In this document: positions 56,617 to 64,000 of the stretch, piece after piece | Layout of the letters: each line of letters starts with the position of its first letter | Numbering within the stretch: position 1 is the first letter of the stretch | Assembly: GCA_002286855.1 (NCBI GenBank) | Contig: NRSV01000010.1 | Location: 62,001 to 126,000, forward strand | DNA length: 64,000 bases | Source of the DNA: Bipolaris cookei | Lineage: Eukaryota; Ascomycota; Dothideomycetes; Pleosporales; Pleosporaceae | Direction: 5' to 3' | Made by a program: the position numbers and the translations under genes | Notes under the pieces: model-generated | What the model saw: only the letters and a program-made list of their open reading frames with translations | Database searches by the model: none | Told to the model about the DNA's origin: nothing

Positions 56617-59600
56617 AACCACGTGTCTTCGCCCTCCACCCAACCAACAACGTGTGGCTGCTTCATAGCAGCCGTCACCTGATACCACGATTTTATGGCC
56701 TCGCTCGAATGAGCTCGACACACCACCTTTCCCTCTCGCATGACCTCGGAGTTTAAACCAGCGAATGACTATTTAATGGCGCATAACACAGCTGTGATGC
56801 ATGCGTACGCGAACTGGACTTTTTCGTTTCTTTTCTCTACTTTCCTTGACTGCGGCATATTTTCTTTGTATGAACATTGGAGGGAACGGTATCTAGGGAT
56901 CCTGTGGTTCGCATTTGGAGTATGGAACTGAGACATAATCTATGGATACTTTGACTGGTCCTTTGTTTTTTTTTCCTTTTGTGGCGGCTTATGTCCACCG
57001 CCCCTCGACTTTCCTTTAAATATCCAACCAACCAACCAACTAACAAAATGTATCAAATGGGCATCGGTTTGGTTATACCGCTTCATTGCGGATTTCCTTT
57101 ACCACAACAAAATGCTCATTGGGATATTAAATATGCTGCAGCGTTTTTGGCAGACAAACGGCACGAACGGAGTTTTTTTCTTCACTTTCTCTACAATCGT
57201 TTGATGAACCAGCAAGTATATGCGGAAGGTGTATATTAGTTGCGTGGAGGAGCTTTGAAGATGTATGTAGTTAGAGTGCAACAAACATGTACTTTTCGTC
57301 ACGGAAAGAAAGACCAGAAGAAAAGGGCAAAATCTAGTTTAGACGAAATTTTTTGTAACCCTAGGCTTTGAGGGGGAGGGGGATTACAGCTGAATGAAAG
57401 AAAAAAAGAATCGAATCAAGAATTTTCAACAGTAAATTCCTTGGCTCAAATTAAACTTGGTCTCTTTCTCTCTCTCCTCCCCCCATGCCGGGATCCATTG
57501 TATACACGTCACTTGAAGTGTTTCACATCCATCTCCTACATATCTGTCTCTATCCCGGTAACCTGGATAAACTCCTTGTCGCTCTCTTTTACTGTGACCG
57601 TTTTTTTTTGCCGCCGCCGTCCGCCCGCTATCATTTTACCCTATCCCTTGAATACCGAGTCTCATTATTCGAGGGTTGCTGGGCGGAGCGAAAAAAAAGC
57701 GATAATTACCCATGCCTTGCTTTCCCGGGATATTATCGTTCATGGGGATGTAGTGTAGAGCCATCGGAGACATGTAGCCTACGTACTTACATCTAGCTCA
57801 AAGAGCTTGTGTGTGGCACGCAGATTCATAGGATTCTTTTGAAATGAAAGGATTGGTGTTCTATGTAGCATGGTTGTCCGCTAATGTCACCTTTTCGCAC
57901 TATTAGGTAGTAGTACGGGCAAATATCCAATCTCCCAATTCCCTTTCCCTTTCTCGAGAAAGAGTGACAGAGATACTGCAAAACCGCGTACCCCCCCCCT
58001 ACCCCAACGAGCCGTTGGCCAGTGTTTCCGATTTGTGCGACATGGGTCCCACATGCATAGTAGTCCGAGCGAGCCGCCGCCGACACCGAACCTCCGCCGG
58101 TTGCATGGTGCATGGTGCATATGTGTGTGTGTGTGTGAGTGGGTTTTTATCTGCAACCGCTTTTGCATCTTTCCCGTGCCCGCGCCGGGCAATGAGAACC
58201 GGGTCTGTGTAGCTTATGTGTGATGTTAAGGTGCCGAATAGTTTGAACTCTGTTTTTCTCTTTCCTTTCTGGCTTTGTGAGGCGCTGGAAGAGATAGAGG
58301 TGCAAAGCGGGTTGTGTTCTCAGGTAGATTAAAAAGGAAGGACTATAGTTCGTTGGTCAAAAACTTGATCGTCATTGCCGGTAGCAAGATGGAGGTAATT
58401 TCGTTTCTGGCCGGTTATGAACTTGCTCTATTTTCTTGGCTCATATTCATAGTATTAGAGGGCGTGAAATTGAGATACGGGGAAATACAACGGGGGTTTC
58501 CCTGTTATCTCTTCTCCCCCCTCTTCCCCCTCTCCCCCCATGTTTTTTCTTTGTTATTACTACCCACATGACACCATGTCTTTTTTTAAAAGAAAAAAAA
58601 GAAAAAATGGCCAGCTCGCAAATTGGCGGATTTTAATGGAATGGCAAAAGGTATTAGTGTGTCCGCTTCGTTTTGTATGACCTTGTTTACTACCGCATCT
58701 GAGCGAGAATTCGGAGATCAAGGCAAAAAAAGCCACACTACTACTAGAATCGCGAACAGACACAACCGCATATTCAATGTTACATCTCTCTGTTCCGTTT
58801 CTGACGCCCGCTCGGTCCGGCCGTTCGGTCAATCGGTCAATAACACAAAAGCGGTTTATGCTTGATCCCCGCCCTGCCCCCCCCCCTTTGGCGGGAACTG
58901 TCGAGGGTGGGTTCCAAATCAATCCAACGAACCAAGCCCGAACCGGCTTCGTCGACATGCAGGGATTGCCCCTTTTGAACCCACCCAATAACGCCGATGA
59001 ACCTGTTTTTGGGCACGTTACATACTTACTATCGTCGGTAACCCTTATAGCAGATGGATGATATAGGCATATAGTTATTTGAGATGGGGAATAATACTAT
59101 ATGCGAATCCCACTCCCCTTCCGTATTTGATTTCATTGGAATACATACGTACATACGTAAGTGTGGGCTACTTACTAAGTAAAGGGGAGAAACGAACGCG
59201 GTTGTATGTTTCGGGAAGGAGGTGTGTGTGGATTGAGGCTGAGGCTTACATACTAATCCTTACGTGTGTGTATGTGCGTGGCTTTGGGCTGGTGTTGTAA
59301 GTTGTCGGTACGAGCCGTTGATCTCGCTTACGTACGGGTTGGGCTGAGACGACGACAGCGATGACGAGGTACGTGGTACGTGGGCGGGCTTGCATAATCG
59401 ATCGGTACAAAATATGCGCTCCTCGGGGCCGATGTACGTGTAATCATAACTTGGTCGTAGCATTAGAGTTTTAAGCTTATGCACGTGGAGGGAAGGATGT
59501 GTGTGTAAGCATCACGATAAGGTCAAGCAATGGGAAAAGTGAGCAGTGTTTGCTTTGCCGTAGTTATTTTTACCTTGCCGCTATTTTTAAGATTTAAATT

Positions 59601-61517
59601 TCAGGGAATTGACTTTGGGGCCTTGGTGTCTGAGTAGTTTTCGTATCTCACGTAATCCTGTACATGGAGTAGATATAAAGTACCCGCTTTCGTAGTCCAG
59701 TCTATCCGCAACGACAATCGTATGGTCTAGATCAGAATTTACTAAGAAAGCTTTGTAATCTTGAACATCACGAGGCTGGTGACGTATCTGGTAGCCAAAG
59801 ATGGTGATCGTTTCACTGGATTGGGTGCCAGTGACAAGGCCGACATTGCTACCGTAGAGTCCGAAGATCAGCAGTCAGTAAGATTAGCAGTAAGATTAGC
59901 AGATACGGCACTGCCATGTCTCTTGGAAGAACACCTCAGATAGCAAGACGATGCTCAGCTTTGACAATCATCAGGCAGCATACCCAGTGCCATGTGGTTT
60001 CTGACTTTGATAGTAAGAAAGTACAAACACTCTGTACGGCAGGGTGAGTGTTCCGACTAATAACCAATTGTGCGTAGCAGTGCTATTAAGATTCCAATAC
60101 GCAGTCCTGATAGACGTAAGCGAGTTACTATTTCCATGTAATAAGTGTACTCTTTGAAGAAACCATATTCTCGCAATCATGTGTGTTATTATCAGCAATT
60201 CATGTACAACATCGTATTTCCACGGTGTGAATGTCTAGAGCATCGACTGTGATAGTTGATATATGCACCCCTTAGTTTGTTGGCATAGCTCGGATGACTT
60301 GTAGGGAACAGCTCGTACAAGGTAGTTCCTAGGGACGGCTCGGACTAATTGGCTTGAGCGATATAGCTCGGATGAAATAGCAGATACGGAGAAGCTAGAT
60401 GGACTATGTACACTTTACATACGCCGCTACGGTGTGCTTCAGTTGTACCCTCCTTGCAATCTCAGTGCAATATCCTGCTACGTATGGACTCTTATCATGC
60501 TTAGAACCGTTGCCGTAACCATTGTTAACTGTTGTACGTATGAGAGAGATATATTCGGAAGAGGAGCTGCTAGAATTTACTATCAACGTGGAATGCTGAA
60601 TCACTACACTCGCGTAAGCCACGTATTCAAGCTACCAATCATGGGATAGGTGGTCATTGTACAGAAATCGACTTATTCTGAGTATGCAGAGATGGTAGAG
60701 ATGTGATGATGATTCGGGATATCGATACTGGTCTCCAGTGCGTATTTGGAGGTATCATCGCAGTGGTTAAGATATTGTCGCTCGCTGGCGATACCAAATA
60801 TCACGGATACAGCGCGTATGCGGCGTTGATGTGTATCCTTTTGCACGTAGCTACTTGAGTACCATTGGATATATGATTACTGGTTCAAACAGTTATTCCA
60901 TTCACAGATGTTACCTTTCACATCTAACCAGTTACTAAATGGCGCGAGAAACGGAATGGAAATAGTGCTGGTTAGTAGGACGTGGATTGCAACATCAGTG
61001 TTAGTATCTGCGACCTTCAAGTATCGCTTCGGTAAACGTTGATTGACATAAAAGACTAGTGTGAAGGCTCTATGAATACATGTATTGGTATGCCTAAATG
61101 GATATATCCTTATGTTTCGATATAATAAGGTCGCGATATCACTACTTTGTCTGCCGCAAGGAAAAGCGAGAGCCTACTGAATCTGTCACTGACTGTGCAA
61201 TCTCGTGGGGCTGTGCATGCTAAAACAGAGAATTTTAGAACAGAAATACAAACAAGTGATGTACTCTGATTCTTCACTGATAGTAGAGGAAGTATGTACA
61301 TATTCAAGAACACCAATTGAATTTACATACTGCTACCCCACCGAATTCCACAACCATATAAGAAGCCCCCATATTCCTCCTTTCTTCTTCTTGTCACTCA
61401 CTATTCTTACTCCAATATCAATATCCCCATCATTCTTACCACCCCACCACGTTCATTTCAACCATATTCATCAAGCCACTCAGCATACCTCCAAAATCCA
61501 AGCAGATCTTGTCCAGC
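56617..61517. other. Long gene-poor stretch
   Basis: About 4.9 kb without a supported gene. Contains a CCAA-type run near 57026, a short GT-rich patch near 58120-58140, a direct repeat of AGTAAGATTAGC near 59877-59900, and AGCTCGGAT repeats near 60290-60375. From about 59600 on the sequence is A/T-richer and may include eroded repeats. The last 150 bp (C/T-rich) look like the promoter and leader of the small gene at 61518. Confidence 0.5.
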
Positions 61518-61706
61518 ATGTCCAAGGACCAAAAGGACAAGAGTAAGGGCATGAAAGATGAAAAAAATGGCAAAGATAGCAAGGGACCAAACTGCAGTGT
61601 ATGCGGAGGAAGTCTTGTCTCCGCGAACCTGGGTAACGGAGGAAAGGGGTTAAATTGTAAGGGACGTGGGATTTTCAGTGGGGCTTATAACAAGGAAGGT
61701 AGCTGA
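61518..61706 (+). CDS. Small Lys/Gly-rich protein with CxxC
   Basis: A 62-residue frame without introns, function unknown. The first ATG after a typical C/A-rich fungal leader is 61518. The N-terminal 22 residues are almost only Lys, Asp, Gly, Ser (a charged, disordered tail); then NCSVCGGSLV gives a CxxC pair (residues 26 and 29) and a third Cys at 47 (GLNCKGRG). Three cysteines are too few for a standard zinc ribbon, though metal binding with a partner is possible. No signal peptide. The C-terminus is Gly-rich. The leader and compact composition argue for a real gene, but no family is recognised. Confidence 0.5.
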   Translation: MSKDQKDKSKGMKDEKNGKDSKGPNCSVCGGSLVSANLGNGGKGLNCKGRGIFSGAYNKEGS

Positions 61707-61822
61707 ATCTCGAGAAGAAAGACTGTAAACGAAACCCTGGGTAGACGATATCTGTATATTATGAACTTTCAATAAATACGTCAAATCATATGCATACTTG
61801 ATATTTACACATCACACCAAGC

Positions 61823-62743
61823 CTATGCATCCCGTAACTCCGCAACAGCAAAGTATCCCTTATTCTCCACCACACCTCTATCCTTCACCACAGCCGTATA
61901 TTTGACTACCCACTGCGGTTCCACATCCCCCTTCAATCCTTCCTCGTTTCCCTCACCAGCCAAGACACCTGACCCGTTTTCGCCGGCACCCAATATCTGT
62001 CTCAGCGTTCCCCTCGGCAGGATATTCGTGCAGTCGTTATGTGTCAGCAACTCAATCTGCTGTTGTTTCGCATACAAGATAAGCGGCTTGGGCACAACGC
62101 AGCAATCCCTCACATTAATCTGATTGACACTCGGTTTTATATTCGTGCGCTCGAGGAAGCGCGTCAGGCGCGCAACACCGAATTCCGCAATGCCAAGTTT
62201 CGAGACGAGGCCCTCTGATTGTAGTTTCTCGAGTGCGTGCCATGTTTTTATCATGGTCTCGAGGTCTTCTGGGGGCACGCCGGCGTCTAGACAGTCACCG
62301 GAAGTGTTTTCGGATGTGGATTGAGTTGCGGAGGGGGGAGAGGGCGGGTCCTCATCTTCAAAGTCGGACTCTTCATCGTCGGCGTCAAAGGATATGCCTG
62401 GGAAGCTGACGATTAAGAGGTCTATTGAGGATGTTCCTAGCTCTTTAAGGACGAGTTCTATGGCTTCCCTTGTTTGGGCGCAGCGACGGTCTGCAGGTAT
62501 GTTTGGAAGGTAGAATAGTTTGACTGTGATGTCGTAGGACTCTCGGGGCTCGGTGAGCGGCGAGGGGGTATGTGTGGGTACGTATAGTGCGGAGTCGGTC
62601 GCGGTGGTCCATGTGCAGTGGTTTGGTTTTGAGGGTGGTGGGGAGGGCTGGTGGGCGGAGAAGTTTGCGCGCAGCGAGGATGTAAGTTCAGTGTTTGACT
62701 TTTCGAATAGCGGACGTCGTATAACCGAGGGTCCGCCAGACAT
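61823..62743 (-). CDS. Glutamate-cysteine ligase regulatory (modifier) subunit
   Basis: Partner of the catalytic subunit in the first step of glutathione synthesis, cytosolic. Single exon, 306 residues, ATG 62743-62741. The fold is aldo-keto-reductase-like without reductase activity. Family blocks: IELVLKELGTSSIDLLIVSFPG, cut short by an acidic insert; then LEKLQSEGLVSKLGIAEFGV, VNQINVRDCCVVPKPL and IELLTHNDCTNILP. The insert (about residues 120-150, rich in Asp, Glu, Ser and Pro) is unlike the compact animal protein. It is divergent from the AP-1 sigma gene across 520 bp. I see no perfect Yap1 site (TTACTAA) in that interval. Confidence 0.88.
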   Translation of the reverse strand: MSGGPSVIRRPLFEKSNTELTSSLRANFSAHQPSPPPSKPNHCTWTTATDSALYVPTHTPSPLTEPRESYDITVKLFYLPNIPADRRCAQTREAIELVLKELGTSSIDLLIVSFPGISFDADDEESDFEDEDPPSPPSATQSTSENTSGDCLDAGVPPEDLETMIKTWHALEKLQSEGLVSKLGIAEFGVARLTRFLERTNIKPSVNQINVRDCCVVPKPLILYAKQQQIELLTHNDCTNILPRGTLRQILGAGENGSGVLAGEGNEEGLKGDVEPQWVVKYTAVVKDRGVVENKGYFAVAELRDA

Positions 62744-63263
62744 GATATTCCTGGAGTTGTTAGATTTGATAATAGGAAGACAAGGGACCGTCGTACGAGG
62801 TTGAGAGTATGAGCTTCATGGCTGCAGTTTTCACGGTGCAGGTCGCTTGGTGAGGAAGATGATATATTTGGAATGTCCCTCCCCGGATTTCGTGGTAGTA
62901 TATGGTTAGAGGGGCCTTGGAGTGAAGGTTGCAATGCGCTCAATGTTTGTCAGCCAGTGGGGCGTGTTCAAAAAAAGGTCGCGCTTGGGTCGCTATAGCG
63001 CGTACAAATGGAATCACAGAGGCAAAGAAGATATGCAGAGAGTGATTTGGTGCATGCGACAAGACTATTGGCGCATCAACTTCACAACATGTGTGTTTGT
63101 ATGTCAGTCTTGAGGTGAAAGCAACGGCGGGGAGTACGGTCGAGGGCGCATTGACGTCTCAAGAGTCGCGGGGCTGGCCTGTGACCGCCGATCGCCCAAG
63201 TCGCACCTTTCCCAGGCCACGGCACTACTACAGTAGCCACTCCTCTCCACCTCACACGACATC
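62744..63263. other. Divergent promoter region
   Basis: About 520 bp between the divergent start codons of the ligase regulatory subunit and AP-1 sigma genes. No supported gene. Confidence 0.55.
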
Positions 63264-63975
63264 ATGACAATCAAGTATGATACTGCCTGCACACTCCTAT
63301 TAAATAAACGTACAATCACTGACAATTCATTCAGATATCTCATTCTGCTCTCGCGGCAGGGCAAAGTGGTTGGTCCCCCACCCCAGAATGCAAAGCTCCC
63401 CCTGCTGATGCTCCCACGTAGCGTCTAGCCAAATGGTTCACCACGCTGGCGCCTAAGGAAAAGGCAAAGATAGTCAAGGACGTCTCACAGCTTGTCCTTG
63501 CCCGCCGCACCCGCATGTGCAATTTTCTCGAGTACAAGGGTCAGTATGCCCCTGGAAGACATTGCCTTTGCTCGACTCACAAGCATGCAGATACAAAGGT
63601 CGTCTACCGCCGCTACGCCTCGCTCTTCTTCATCGCCGGATGCGACGCCACTGACAATGAGCTGATTACGCTCGAGATCGTCCATCGCTATGTCGAGCAG
63701 ATGGACAAATACTACGGCAATGTCTGCGAGCTCGACATCATCTTCAACTTCCAAAAGGCTTACTTCATTCTCGACGAGCTCCTGCTTGCCGGCGAGATGC
63801 AAGAGAGCAGCAAGAAAAACGTACTGCGATGTATAGGACAGCAAGACAGCCTCGAGGACATGGAGGTGAGTGAAGTGTGATGCGTCTCCGGTCCGCTTCG
63901 CTACACCCAGAGCGCCACTTGGCTGACGCGCCTGTCGTCCAGACTGAGGACGACATTGTTACCAAGATCATGTAA
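63264..63975 (+). CDS. AP-1 clathrin adaptor complex, sigma subunit
   Basis: Small subunit of the AP-1 adaptor that packages cargo into clathrin vesicles at the trans-Golgi and endosomes. Five exons: 63264-63274, 63335-63368, 63422-63539, 63591-63865 and 63943-63975, total 156 residues, the normal size. Joins are checked by frame: MTIK+YLILLSRQGKV, +RLAKWFTTLAPKEKAK, EYK+DTKVVYRRYASLFFI, EDME+TEDDIVTKIM. Longin-type sigma features are present: IVHRYVEQMDKYYGNVCELD and FNFQKAYFILDELLLAGEMQ. The very short first exon and short introns explain why simple ORF calling shows only part. The gene is complete just inside the window edge. Confidence 0.95.
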
Positions 63976-64000
63976 AGCCGTCTACGGAGCATATAATCAC

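Noticed and set aside
1..64000. CRISPR arrays, bacterial-type operons, riboswitches, rRNA genes
   Set aside because: None were seen. The window is eukaryotic nuclear DNA with spliced genes, and no regularly spaced repeats of CRISPR type occur.

Overview
The window is nuclear DNA of a filamentous ascomycete (Pezizomycotina), most likely a Dothideomycete of the Pleosporales type. This is inferred from short GT-AG introns (about 48-75 bp, many with a CTAAC-like branch point), a trifunctional TRP1 protein, GEL-type and Nup188 genes of filamentous-fungal form, Fot1/pogo and Tc1 DNA transposons, and stop codons in a dead transposon that fit repeat-induced point mutation (RIP). No species is claimed.

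Left arm (1-6.9 kb): the 3' end of a cytochrome P450, a Spo71/Mug56-like multi-PH protein, and a small secreted, probably GPI-anchored protein. A repeat island follows (7.4-15.9 kb). It holds a dead pogo-type transposase, a non-LTR retrotransposon tail, an LTR candidate, a RIP-damaged Fot1-like element with 46-bp imperfect terminal inverted repeats (11397-13733), and a young Tc1/mariner element with 60-bp inverted repeats and a TA duplication (14376-15889). In the 640-bp gap between the last two lies a three-exon gene, missed by simple ORF calling, for a 77-residue secreted protein with eight cysteines. It is the best candidate for an undescribed, lineage-specific effector here.

Middle (16-46.9 kb): compact housekeeping DNA. 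It carries a Rossmann-fold protein, an AT-hook-like low-complexity protein with a frame-disrupted repeat tail, a CSC1/RSN1 channel, endonuclease III (NTH1), an unknown membrane protein, a BRCT-WGR protein, TRP1 with a perfect GCN4/CPC1-type TGAGTCA upstream, NUP188 divergent from TRP1, an Sso-type syntaxin, a GH72 glucanosyltransferase and a golgin-like coiled-coil protein. Several of these serve the secretory pathway, cell wall or envelope (syntaxin, GH72, coiled-coil, AP-1 sigma), but I see no evidence of co-regulation.

Right arm (47-64 kb): two long gene-poor stretches (about 7 and 5 kb) flank a large disordered proline/serine-rich protein. Then come a small Lys/Gly-rich CxxC protein, the glutamate-cysteine ligase regulatory subunit, and a complete five-exon AP-1 sigma adaptin gene at the edge. 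Exon joins were made by reading splice signals and frame continuity. They agree with family lengths for TRP1, GH72, NTH1, the syntaxin and AP-1 sigma, and are less certain where stated.
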